Part shown: in pieces, positions 7,521 to 15,728 of the stretch
Layout: every line of letters starts with the position of its first letter
How positions within the stretch are numbered: position 1 is the stretch's first letter
DNA from: JAHRVQ01 sp029941905
Lineage (GTDB): Bacteria; Pseudomonadota; Gammaproteobacteria; Pseudomonadales; Azotimanducaceae
NCBI GenBank assembly: GCA_029941905.1
Contig: JAPYTQ010000001.1
Location: forward strand, 248,001 to 312,000
Length of the DNA stretch: 64,000 bases
Reading direction: 5' to 3'
Notes under the pieces: model-generated
What the model was told of the DNA's origin: nothing
Seen by the model: only the letters and a program-made list of their open reading frames with translations
Database searches by the model: none
Translations under genes and position numbers: made by a program

Positions 7521-10463
7521 TCAAGTCGTTAAACCCCTGTATATTTTCGACAATTCGTTGGGTAACTGGGTGATATCCTGCATGACCATATATTGCTGAT
7601 CCGGACACATTTCTCTCAAATAGTCATGCCCGGACGGATCGACGGTTAAACAAAAACTCTGTACCCCTTTCTGGTTCGCCTCGGATAGTGCCTTGGTAGT
7701 ATCTTTGATGCCATAGTCTTTGCTACTCCGGTCAGCCCCATAATCAAAGTCCTGGGGGTACCCATCCGAGATAATAATAAGTGCCTTGACCCTGCTTTCT
7801 GTGGCTGCCAGCATTTTTGTCGCATGCCTGATGGCTGGACCCATGCGGGTACTTCGGCAGGGTTTAATACCACCTATTCGCCCCTTTACCTTATGGTTGT
7901 AAGGTTCATCAAAGTCCTTGCAAACGAAATATTCGATGCGGTCTTTGCCGTAGCCGGAGAAACCGCAGACGGAATAGGAGTCCCCCAATCCCTGCAATGC
8001 TTCTGCCATCAATACGACCGATTCTTTCTCCAGGTCGATAATCTTATGCCTTGTGTCAGCCGTCAGTTCTCCCTGGTCGAAGTAACCATGCATGAATTCG
8101 TCGTCATCGTAATCGGGTGTAACCGGTTCGGCATTAGGATCAACAATGGCGTCATCTGTTGATGCACTCATGTCCAGTAAAAATAATGCTGAAACGTCAC
8201 GATCTTTTCTCTGCCGCTGGATATAGATATTCTCACTGGGGCTTGCCCCGGATTTTCGATCAACAATAGCTTCAATAGTCCGCTCCAGATCAAGTTCTTC
8301 TCCATCGAGCATCCCTTTGACCTTACGCAGCAATTCCGGTCGCAGCATATTGAGCTGTTTTCGAACCCTGTTTGCCAGGCTTCGATATTCGTTCAAAGTA
8401 TCAGGTACAAAGTCATCATCTACTTCGAGCTGGCGAATCTCATACAGAGTGCACCAGCGTTTTCGATAATCATCAATGGAATGATCCCACTCGTCATACT
8501 TGTACGCAGTTTCCGGAATAGGTCCGCGTCTTTCTTCCTTGAGTTTTTCAAACTCCTTGCGACCACCTGGCTCTTCCACATGGTCAATATCTTCAGCAAC
8601 CACGACATCCGGGTCTGTGATAATGATTGCCATCGCCTCCTGGACATCTCCTTTCGTCAGCTCGTCAACATCAATATCATCAGGACTGGCCAGGCCGGTC
8701 ATCGACATGCCATCTTCATCATCTTCCGAAAACTCGATATCAGCTTCCTCGATCAGTGCCAGTTCCAGGTTCATCCTGACCTTGTCGAGTGACATCATGC
8801 CCCGGTACGCAACCGGGTCAATGTCCTGGAGAAACCGCCTGAACTGGCTAAGTACCTCGTAGCACGCCGTAACAGCGTCCATCGTATCGAAGACGGAGGC
8901 TGTGGACTGCTTTAATGTCATCGCAATATCCAAGAGATGTGGCAATTCCGATTGGCAAGTACCGGCGACAAATTCAAAACCTGATCCATCGAGGGTATAT
9001 TGTTGTAAGGCCTCCAACAACTGCTTTCTCGGATCTACAGCGGTGACCTTTCTCGACTCGATTGCATCGAGTTTTTGTACAGCAATATCACTTGCAATAC
9101 CTTTATAGTGCCGCTGCACCAGCCAGTCTACCCGCCCATCTTCCAGGATTCGAAATATCTGTGCCGCTAGATGCGGTTCTTCGAAAGTTCTAAAAAAATC
9201 GGCGAAGGGGATATGAGAATCATTAAAACAAAAATCAAAGGTGCCAAATTCATAACACCCCAACTGATGGGACAGCGCCACCTTTAACCATCTGAAATTT
9301 TCATCCCGACGGGGATAGTAGCTGACGACTTCGGGTAAAAAGATACAACTACCGTCAGAGGATGGTAAATTTCGGAAGTCTTCATCCTGGGTTACATTGG
9401 ATTCCAGCCGGAGTCGTTTGCCAACCAGGGCCTCGGAATACAACTGCAGCGTGCGCTGCTCATCTGAAAATCTCACCTGTCCCCGTAAGGTTTCGAGTAG
9501 CTCAACAGATTTGGCAGACTCAATTCGAATGAATGCGATGCAGGCTTCAAAGTTCAGTGGTGCCAGTTCCAAACCCTGTGAAAGCCAGCTTTTCATCACC
9601 GGCAGATTATCCAGCGGCAATTGACGGCAGCTTTTGACCAGTGCTTCTGCCAACTCGGGATGTTGGATATCACTGAGCAGGTGAATCAGAATTTTCACTT
9701 CGATTGCTGAGAGTTCCGGAATCATCTCCTCCAGCGCTGTCAGCCAGCCCTTGATTGGCAGATTCTTGATGGTGTAGTCAAATATCAACCGATCAAATTC
9801 TGTCTCCACCCCCACCAGGCGGTGCATCATTTGACCGTAACTCGATGCATATTCCTGGCCATTGCGAACCGAGGCCTGATAGAGTTTAGCCGCAAACATC
9901 CAATTGATCTGCGGGTACTTTTGTGAGACTGAGAGTAGTTCTCTGGCCTCGTTGCGACCCAGCCGGGTCATATCAGTTGCAATCGAAATCCAGCTGGTAA
10001 AGCTTTCTACATCCTGGGATCGGGCGACAAGAAATACTGTTGTGAAGTAGTCAGCAACCAGATTGAAGGCCTGCTGGAACCTTTCGCTTATCACCTTACC
10101 TGTGTTTTCAATAAGCTCCAGTTGCCTGGGAATAGGTGAATCCAACGTTGCTTCGATGCCTTGAAAGTATCGCGTACTGGGCTCAAAGGAATGACCACAC
10201 AAGTCCAGCCCATACTCGCCAATCTGACACAACCGCTCTTTTCCAGCGATATCCATCAGCCTGGGGCTCATTCGCATGTACAAATTCGCAGTCTCCCAGG
10301 CATGCCAACCGGTATCGGCAATATCAAGACAAATATTGGCCCAGATCAGCAGGGATTCTTCATCCAGCCGGGTTGCGAGATCAGATTTGACCACCGGAAA
10401 GATGATCCCGGATTGCTTGTTTAATCGGGTGAGTTCCAGCTCAATCTGATGGGTGGTTTTCAC
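7521..10463 (-). CDS. VWA-domain protein of the NorD/CbbO family (980 aa)
   Basis: Large cytosolic protein that, by family, partners a MoxR-type ATPase to activate or remodel a metalloenzyme or other complex. The C-terminal quarter is a von Willebrand A domain with a metal-ion-dependent adhesion site: DMSAST at about residues 763-768 and the later ISDGYPQDF at about 897-905. The preceding 700 residues are helical and acidic in places (SEDDEDG, DPDVVVAEDIDHVEE), longer than classical NorD and closer to CbbO-like proteins. It overlaps the ATPase gene by 4 bases, the standard arrangement for this pair. No nitric oxide reductase or Rubisco genes are nearby, so the client is unknown. Confidence 0.85.
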   Translation of the reverse strand: MKTTHQIELELTRLNKQSGIIFPVVKSDLATRLDEESLLIWANICLDIADTGWHAWETANLYMRMSPRLMDIAGKERLCQIGEYGLDLCGHSFEPSTRYFQGIEATLDSPIPRQLELIENTGKVISERFQQAFNLVADYFTTVFLVARSQDVESFTSWISIATDMTRLGRNEARELLSVSQKYPQINWMFAAKLYQASVRNGQEYASSYGQMMHRLVGVETEFDRLIFDYTIKNLPIKGWLTALEEMIPELSAIEVKILIHLLSDIQHPELAEALVKSCRQLPLDNLPVMKSWLSQGLELAPLNFEACIAFIRIESAKSVELLETLRGQVRFSDEQRTLQLYSEALVGKRLRLESNVTQDEDFRNLPSSDGSCIFLPEVVSYYPRRDENFRWLKVALSHQLGCYEFGTFDFCFNDSHIPFADFFRTFEEPHLAAQIFRILEDGRVDWLVQRHYKGIASDIAVQKLDAIESRKVTAVDPRKQLLEALQQYTLDGSGFEFVAGTCQSELPHLLDIAMTLKQSTASVFDTMDAVTACYEVLSQFRRFLQDIDPVAYRGMMSLDKVRMNLELALIEEADIEFSEDDEDGMSMTGLASPDDIDVDELTKGDVQEAMAIIITDPDVVVAEDIDHVEEPGGRKEFEKLKEERRGPIPETAYKYDEWDHSIDDYRKRWCTLYEIRQLEVDDDFVPDTLNEYRSLANRVRKQLNMLRPELLRKVKGMLDGEELDLERTIEAIVDRKSGASPSENIYIQRQRKDRDVSALFLLDMSASTDDAIVDPNAEPVTPDYDDDEFMHGYFDQGELTADTRHKIIDLEKESVVLMAEALQGLGDSYSVCGFSGYGKDRIEYFVCKDFDEPYNHKVKGRIGGIKPCRSTRMGPAIRHATKMLAATESRVKALIIISDGYPQDFDYGADRSSKDYGIKDTTKALSEANQKGVQSFCLTVDPSGHDYLREMCPDQQYMVMQDITQLPNELSKIYRGLTT

Positions 10464-11311
10464 GCCGGAAAAATTGTTTTAACCAGTTCCGCTATCGCGC
10501 CCTGGACATCTTCGTCATCGGTCACGGCTTTGCAAATTGCCACTTCGCTGGCGCGAAGTGGCGCTATACCCTTTATCATCAACTGACCGGCGTACACTAG
10601 TAACCGGGTACTCACGCCCTCATCAAAGCCGTGGTGTTTCAGATTCCGAACCCGGGAGCCCAGCCGAGCAAGATCCAGAGCCTTTTCGTCATCGACGCCG
10701 CTTTCGTGGGCGATGATACTGGCTTCATCAGCTTCACCGGGGTAATCGAAATCGATGGCTATAAATCGTTGCCGGGTACTTGGTTTCAGATCTTTGAGCA
10801 CATTCTGGTAACCAGGGTTATAGGAAATCACCAGCAGAAAGTTGGGATGTGCATCCAGGATCAATCCTTGTTTCTCTACCGGTAAAATTCGACGATGGTC
10901 TGTCAGGCTGTGAATCAACACTGTGGAGTCCTTGCGAGCCTCAACGATTTCATCCAGATAGCAAATAGTGCCGTCTTTCACGGAACGGGATAGTGGTCCA
11001 TCTTGCCAGACGGTCTCATCTCCCTGAAGCAGGAACCTGCCTACCAGATCCGTAGCGCTCAGATCCTCATGGCACGCCACAGTTTGCAGGGGCTCATCGA
11101 CAGACCGACGTTCCGCATCGCTGCGGTCACCGCGAAACAACCGATGGGCCATATACTCAATAAAACGAGTTTTACCGCAACCTGTCGGGCCTTTCAGTAA
11201 CACAGGCAGCTTCTGCTCGTAGGCCGAGAGAAAAATTTCCACCTCATCTTCAAGAGGCAAATAATATGGCACCTCAGTTGAACTGTCAGTTTCAATATTC
11301 AAAGTATTCAA
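10460..11311 (-). CDS. MoxR-family AAA+ ATPase, CbbQ/NirQ/NorQ type
   Basis: AAA+ ATPase of 283 residues acting with the overlapping VWA protein as a chaperone-like remodelling pair. Walker A is GPTGCGKT at 41-48; Walker B is CYLDEI near residue 120; the C-terminal domain matches CbbQ/NirQ/NorQ proteins. The start is TTG 11311, supported by GGAGAG 9 bases upstream and located 3 bases after the enoyl-CoA hydratase stop. Co-transcription with the hydratase and the alpha/beta hydrolase is very likely from the spacing. The related enzymes activate Rubisco or nitric oxide reductase, but neither client is encoded here. Confidence 0.9.
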   Translation of the reverse strand: MNTLNIETDSSTEVPYYLPLEDEVEIFLSAYEQKLPVLLKGPTGCGKTRFIEYMAHRLFRGDRSDAERRSVDEPLQTVACHEDLSATDLVGRFLLQGDETVWQDGPLSRSVKDGTICYLDEIVEARKDSTVLIHSLTDHRRILPVEKQGLILDAHPNFLLVISYNPGYQNVLKDLKPSTRQRFIAIDFDYPGEADEASIIAHESGVDDEKALDLARLGSRVRNLKHHGFDEGVSTRLLVYAGQLMIKGIAPLRASEVAICKAVTDDEDVQGAIAELVKTIFPA

Positions 11312-11314
11312 CGA

Positions 11315-12136
11315 CTACTCTCCTAGCCACCTGGGTGTGCGTTTCTCTAAAAATGCATTAACGCCCTCGACATAATCTTTCTGCTGCATCATTTCGTTGA
11401 GCAGAATCTCACTTTCCTGAACCGATTGAGCAACATCACGGTGCAGGTCCGTATAAACCTGTCGTTTGGATACCGTCAGCGAAGCAGGTGATACTGTATC
11501 TTTCATCTGCTTTGCGTACGCCATCACCTCGGGCAATAGATCTTTATTTTCCACAATGCGATTCACCAGGCCAAGCTGCTCGGCTTCTTCTGTCATGAAT
11601 ATACGGCTTGTGAATAACAGGTCATTTGCTCGTGCCAGACCAATAATTCTTGGCAGCAACCAGGACAAGCCGTACTCCGCGGGGAGATTGAGCTTGCCGT
11701 GGGCCGTCGTGAGTTTCACCCCCGGAACCGCAAATCTGATATCTGCAAAACAGGCCAGAACCAGTCCTACCCCGGCCGCCGGGCCATTAATGGCCGCAAT
11801 AACGGGTTTCGACAAGCCAAAATGATAGGCAAAAGAAGCATCAAACTCTGGCCTGACGCCGTATCCAGGTTCAGCGAGCTTGTCGGGGGTACCGGCATCA
11901 TAACCGCCTCTTTCCACGTGACCCTCCAGCGCTTTCGAATCTGCACCGACACAGAACGCACGACCGGAGCCGGTGACGATGATCACCCGGACACTATCGT
12001 CATTCTCCAATTGATCCAATACCCAGCGATATTCCGTATGCATCCGGCCGGTCCAGGCATTCATTCGATGGGGTCTGTTTAGTGTGATCAATGCAATCTG
12101 ATCTTCGATATCAACAAGAACTGTTTTAAGTTCCAT
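11315..12136 (-). CDS. enoyl-CoA hydratase/isomerase family protein
   Basis: Crotonase-fold enzyme of 273 residues, expected to hydrate or isomerise an enoyl-CoA. Oxyanion-hole elements are visible in FCVGADSKAL and GPAAGVGLVLACFADIRF, followed by AEYGLSWLLPR, where a catalytic glutamate is usual. ATG 12136 is chosen because AGGGGA precedes it at proper spacing and the product then begins at the conserved core (MELKTVLVD). It overlaps the upstream alpha/beta hydrolase by 11 bases. Longer starts would run further into that gene. The physiological substrate is unknown. Confidence 0.9.
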   Translation of the reverse strand: MELKTVLVDIEDQIALITLNRPHRMNAWTGRMHTEYRWVLDQLENDDSVRVIIVTGSGRAFCVGADSKALEGHVERGGYDAGTPDKLAEPGYGVRPEFDASFAYHFGLSKPVIAAINGPAAGVGLVLACFADIRFAVPGVKLTTAHGKLNLPAEYGLSWLLPRIIGLARANDLLFTSRIFMTEEAEQLGLVNRIVENKDLLPEVMAYAKQMKDTVSPASLTVSKRQVYTDLHRDVAQSVQESEILLNEMMQQKDYVEGVNAFLEKRTPRWLGE

Positions 12137-12755
12137 CCACAAATCCCCTGGTGAGGTTAACAATGTTATCGAGCTGGCCATTGAAAAAGTGATCCGCCTC
12201 TTCCAGCATTTCCACCTTTTCAGAACCGAACATTTCTATCACAGGACTTTGCGTAGCGATCGTATCCTCGCTCCCGAGAATGACCAGCAACGGGCACTGG
12301 ATATCCGGACTCGTACCCTGGCGAGCCGGTGACAGCATCTGAACAGGCGGCGCAACCAGAATGGAACCGAGAAGTTTTGAATCCGTGCTGGAATCATGCA
12401 GTACGGTCAATGCCATCATTGCCCCAAAAGAATATCCACAGAGATAGTAGCCTGCATTGGGATGGGTTGCTTTACACCAATCAATTACCGCCTGTACGTC
12501 CTCTGCCTCGCCATTTCCGCCTCCGTACTCCCCTTCGCTTGCGCCCACTCCCCTGAAATTGAATCTCAGTGTACTGGCGCCTTTTGACTGGAACCCTGTG
12601 GCCAGCATGGAAACGACATTGTCGTGCATACTGCCGCCGTATTGGGGATGGGGATGACACAAAATCGCAATATCCGGGCTGGACCCAAGGCTGGAATCTG
12701 TATCAAAACTGTCAAACTCCGCTTCCAGTTGCCCTGTTGTGCTAGGTATGAACAA
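12126..12755 (-). CDS. small alpha/beta hydrolase (COG2945-like)
   Basis: Serine hydrolase of 209 residues. The N-terminal HPHPQYGGSMHDN (34-46) and the elbow GYSFGA with Ser109 match the COG2945 group of small alpha/beta hydrolases. A candidate catalytic His lies in EADHFFNG near residue 187. It is the first gene of the minus-strand run that continues with enoyl-CoA hydratase, ATPase and VWA protein. It is divergent from fxsA, with about 150 bases between. Substrate unknown. Confidence 0.85.
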   Translation of the reverse strand: MFIPSTTGQLEAEFDSFDTDSSLGSSPDIAILCHPHPQYGGSMHDNVVSMLATGFQSKGASTLRFNFRGVGASEGEYGGGNGEAEDVQAVIDWCKATHPNAGYYLCGYSFGAMMALTVLHDSSTDSKLLGSILVAPPVQMLSPARQGTSPDIQCPLLVILGSEDTIATQSPVIEMFGSEKVEMLEEADHFFNGQLDNIVNLTRGFVDGT

Positions 12756-12908
12756 AAACCATGGATCCTTTAGATAATCCGGTCATCTAATCTATCACAC
12801 TATCGTTACACGGTACTTGTCCTGTGGCAGTGTTTCGCCCACAAGAACGTGTTAGAACAATGATTGGCGGTTAGATACAATACTCCAAACTCACCTGCGA
12901 TACTTATC

Positions 12909-13448
12909 ATGCGCTTCTTGCTATTTCTTTTTATCAGTATCCCTATTCTGGAAATGGTTGTCCTGATCCAGGTGGGCGGCATCATTGGAGCAATTCCGAC
13001 CGTGGCACTCGTGGTGCTGACAGCGACCCTGGGGATATGGTTACTTCGTCTTGAGGGTATGGCAACGCTTAATCAGGTTCAGGAAAAATTAGGCCGGGGT
13101 GAGATTCCCGGGCGAGAATTGCTGGAGGGCATCATGCTCCTGATCGGTGGTGCATTGTTACTCACTCCCGGATTTGTCACCGATGCCATTGGTTTTGTCT
13201 GCCTACTGCCCTTTCTCCGTAAGCCTATCGCCCAGTGGCTGATCAACAAAGGATTGATGAAGTACTTAAACATCTCCAGCAACGGTCAATTCAGCCAAGG
13301 CAATTTTTCTGGCTCGTTTTCACAGTCCCAGTGGCACGAACAAGGAACGACAATTGAAGGTGAGTTCGAAGACCAGACTCGTGATCCCGGATCAGAATCA
13401 AATTTGAATGATAGCCACGATAACGACGACAGCAAGAGAATTACTTAG
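12909..13448 (+). CDS. fxsA: FxsA family membrane protein
   Basis: Cytoplasmic-membrane protein of the FxsA family (named for suppression of phage T7 exclusion in E. coli); its ordinary role is poorly defined. The 179-residue product begins with the family signature (MRFLLFLFISIPILEMVVLI), contains the conserved LLTPGFVTDAIGF segment, and has an acidic, hydrophilic C-terminal tail. ATG 12909 is preferred to an in-frame TTG at 12864 because it places the first membrane helix at the N-terminus, as in homologues. Its stop overlaps the GTG of the M20 peptidase by one base. Confidence 0.88.
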   Translation: MRFLLFLFISIPILEMVVLIQVGGIIGAIPTVALVVLTATLGIWLLRLEGMATLNQVQEKLGRGEIPGRELLEGIMLLIGGALLLTPGFVTDAIGFVCLLPFLRKPIAQWLINKGLMKYLNISSNGQFSQGNFSGSFSQSQWHEQGTTIEGEFEDQTRDPGSESNLNDSHDNDDSKRIT

Positions 13449-14860
13449 TGAAGAATGCCGCGCTGCAGGAATTTGTCAATAATTTCTGGGAACAAGACAT
13501 CATTGAAAGCCTGGGCGAATATATTAAGATTCCGAACAAGTCGCCCATGTTTGATGCTGACTGGGAACATAATGGCCACATGGCCAAAGCCATGGATCAT
13601 GTGATGGCCTGGATTGAATCACAACAGGTCGATGGGTTGACCATGGAACTCCACAAACTGAAGGGCCGAACACCCACGTTATTGTTAGATTATCCCGGAG
13701 AAATCGACGAAACCATCCTGATTTATGGTCATCTGGACAAACAGCCGGAATTTAACGGCTGGCTTGACGGTCTTGAACCCTGGAAGCCAGTCAGAAGAGA
13801 AGACAAACTTTATGGCCGTGGAGGCGCTGATGATGGTTATGCCATTTATTCCGCCATCGCGGTGATCAAGGCACTCCAGTCCCAGAACCTCCCTGCACCC
13901 AGGCTGGTAATACTTATCGAAGCATCCGAAGAAAGTGGCAGCCCGGATCTGCCTTATTATATGGAGTCACTGTCAGAAAGAATGGGTACGCCCGGGCTCG
14001 TTATCGCGCTCGACTCCACCTGCGGTAACTATGACCAACTCTGGATAACCACCTCTCTGCGGGGCATGCTGCTCGGTGAGTTGAGAGTACAGGTACTTGA
14101 GCAAGGTGCGCACTCAGGTGCGGCGGGCGGTGTCGTCGGATCCAGTTTCAGATTACTCAGGCAGCTCCTGTCCCGGGTTGAAAACGAGCAGTCAGGCGCC
14201 ATACTGCCTTCTTTCCTGAACGAGCAGATTCCAGATTCCCGCAGGCAACAAGCCATAGTTGCGGGAAAAGTGCTGGAAGACGAGTTCAAGACCATGTACA
14301 CCTATGCCGGGAAAAGCGGACCAGTATCTCGCGATGCAACAGAACTTGTGCTCAACAACACCTGGCTTGCTTCTTTGGAAATAACCGGCATGGACGGAGT
14401 CCCGGATATTAAGGACGCAGGGAATGTTCTGAGACCCTACACCGCGGCAAAGTTTGCCTTGCGCATACCACCAACAACGGATGCAAACAAGGTTGCGGGT
14501 GAATTAACAGAACTGTTGACCCGGGACGCACCTTACGGGACAACGGTTACTTTCGATCTGGACACACCCAATCCAGGTTGGCATGCGCCGGAAACCTTCG
14601 AAAGTCTGGAGGCGTCGTTACAAGCAGCTTCAACTGCCTTTTTTGGGGCACCGGCAATCTCAATGGGATGCGGCGGTAGTATTCCTTTTATGGAGTTTCT
14701 GGCTGTTAAACTTCCTGAAGCACAGTTTGTTGTCACGGGACTGTTGGGTCCGCATTCAAACGCGCATGGTCCCAATGAGTTTCTACATATACCGACTGCA
14801 AAAAAACTCACTGCCTGCATGGCCAGAGTTGTTTTTGATTGGGGTCAGGATCATGGGTAG
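13448..14860 (+). CDS. M20 family metallopeptidase
   Basis: Dinuclear zinc peptidase/deacylase of 470 residues, probably a cytosolic dipeptidase or amidohydrolase. Metal-site landmarks: HLDKQPE (His95, Asp97), GRGGADDGYA with a bridging Asp near 128, EASEESGS near 157-164 (catalytic and metal Glu), and a late His in GPHSNAHGPNE. Length and order fit the M20 dipeptidase group with an inserted dimerisation domain. The start is GTG 13448, overlapping the fxsA stop by one base. The next gene starts directly after its TAG, so the three genes are coupled. Confidence 0.9.
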   Translation: MKNAALQEFVNNFWEQDIIESLGEYIKIPNKSPMFDADWEHNGHMAKAMDHVMAWIESQQVDGLTMELHKLKGRTPTLLLDYPGEIDETILIYGHLDKQPEFNGWLDGLEPWKPVRREDKLYGRGGADDGYAIYSAIAVIKALQSQNLPAPRLVILIEASEESGSPDLPYYMESLSERMGTPGLVIALDSTCGNYDQLWITTSLRGMLLGELRVQVLEQGAHSGAAGGVVGSSFRLLRQLLSRVENEQSGAILPSFLNEQIPDSRRQQAIVAGKVLEDEFKTMYTYAGKSGPVSRDATELVLNNTWLASLEITGMDGVPDIKDAGNVLRPYTAAKFALRIPPTTDANKVAGELTELLTRDAPYGTTVTFDLDTPNPGWHAPETFESLEASLQAASTAFFGAPAISMGCGGSIPFMEFLAVKLPEAQFVVTGLLGPHSNAHGPNEFLHIPTAKKLTACMARVVFDWGQDHG

Positions 14861-15475
14861 ATGAAGCCTGGAAAATACAAAGGCCCCCTGGCCAGCGGAC
14901 TGAACCGGCGTGAATTTTTAAAAACCAGCAGGGCACTGTTACTGCTGGCGTCTTTACCAGCCAAACAGTTGTTCGCGCAAACCCCAGGCCCAGGCAACAA
15001 ACACAACCCATCTGACCCCCTCGATCTAACGTTCAGCGAGACCGAACAAAGAGTGCTCGATGCCGTGCAGATGCAATTGTTTCCCGATGACGGCGATGGT
15101 CCATGTGCGCGGGATCTAAACGCCCTGACCTACCTGCAGTGGGCAATGCAAGACCCCGACAATATAGAGGATGGTGACCCCGAATTTATCAGTAAAGGCG
15201 TAGGCTGGCTGACCGACCTGTCAGTGCAAGACCAGGGTAAAGAATTTCCCAGTTTAACGACTGATCAACAAGGCGAAGTCATGCAACAGATATCAAAGTC
15301 GAGAACGGGAGAAAACTGGCTCTCGTTACTGTTGTATTACCTGACGGAGTCACTGATGTTAGACCCGGTCTACGGCGGTAACCCAAATTCCATCGGCTGG
15401 ACCTGGCTTGGACATCAGCCGGGTTTCCCCCGACCGATACCGGGTAAAAGGTTTATGGATTTTGAACAGCCCTGA
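14861..15475 (+). CDS. gluconate 2-dehydrogenase subunit 3 family protein
   Basis: Small accessory subunit (204 residues) of a periplasmic flavin dehydrogenase. A twin-arginine signal is visible (NRREFLKTS at about 11-19, then LLLLASLPA and an AQ cleavage region). The rest matches gluconate 2-dehydrogenase subunit 3, including the C-terminal GWTWLGHQPGFPRP segment. It probably carries the co-encoded GMC flavoprotein through Tat export. ATG directly abuts the M20 stop. Its TGA stop lies inside the first copy of the 24-bp minisatellite that follows. No cytochrome c subunit gene is present. Confidence 0.88.
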   Translation: MKPGKYKGPLASGLNRREFLKTSRALLLLASLPAKQLFAQTPGPGNKHNPSDPLDLTFSETEQRVLDAVQMQLFPDDGDGPCARDLNALTYLQWAMQDPDNIEDGDPEFISKGVGWLTDLSVQDQGKEFPSLTTDQQGEVMQQISKSRTGENWLSLLLYYLTESLMLDPVYGGNPNSIGWTWLGHQPGFPRPIPGKRFMDFEQP

Positions 15476-15704
15476 GCGGCTCCTAGATAACAGCCCTGAG
15501 CGGCTCCTAAATAACAGCCCTGAGCNNNNNNNNNNNNNNNNNNNNNNNNNNNNNNNNNNNNNNNNNNNNNNNNNNNNNNNNNNNNNNNNNNNNNNNNNNN
15601 NNNNNNNNNNNNNNNNNNNNNNNNNCCTGAGCGGCTCCTAGATAACAGCCCTGAGCGGCTCCTAAATAACAGCCCTGAGCGGCTCCTAAATAACAGCCCT
15701 GAGC
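15467..15704. repeat. 24-bp minisatellite with 100-N gap, overlapping a stop codon
   Basis: A 24-bp unit starting CAGCCCTGA and containing the palindrome GAGCGGCTC occurs at 15467-15490 and 15491-15514, then partially at 15515-15525. After a 100-N gap (15526-15625) it continues at 15626-15645 (partial), 15646-15669, 15670-15693 and 15694-15704 (partial). Copies differ at one base (CTAGATAA versus CTAAATAA). The first copy contains the end and TGA stop of the subunit-3 gene. Because 24 is a multiple of 3, other frames stay open and would encode NSPERLLN repeats; this is not taken as a gene. True copy number is unknown. Confidence 0.95.
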
Positions 15705-15728
15705 TGTTCTGACACATACAGGACAGAA

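Noticed and set aside
7521..11311. Rubisco activase CbbQO or nitric oxide reductase activator NorQD as a firm name
   Set aside because: The family is right but neither Rubisco nor nitric oxide reductase genes are in the window, so the specific client is not claimed.
15408..15641. ORF encoding NSPERLLN repeats through the minisatellite
   Set aside because: It exists only because the 24-bp period is a multiple of three, crosses a run of N, overlaps a well-supported gene in another frame and has no ribosome-binding site.
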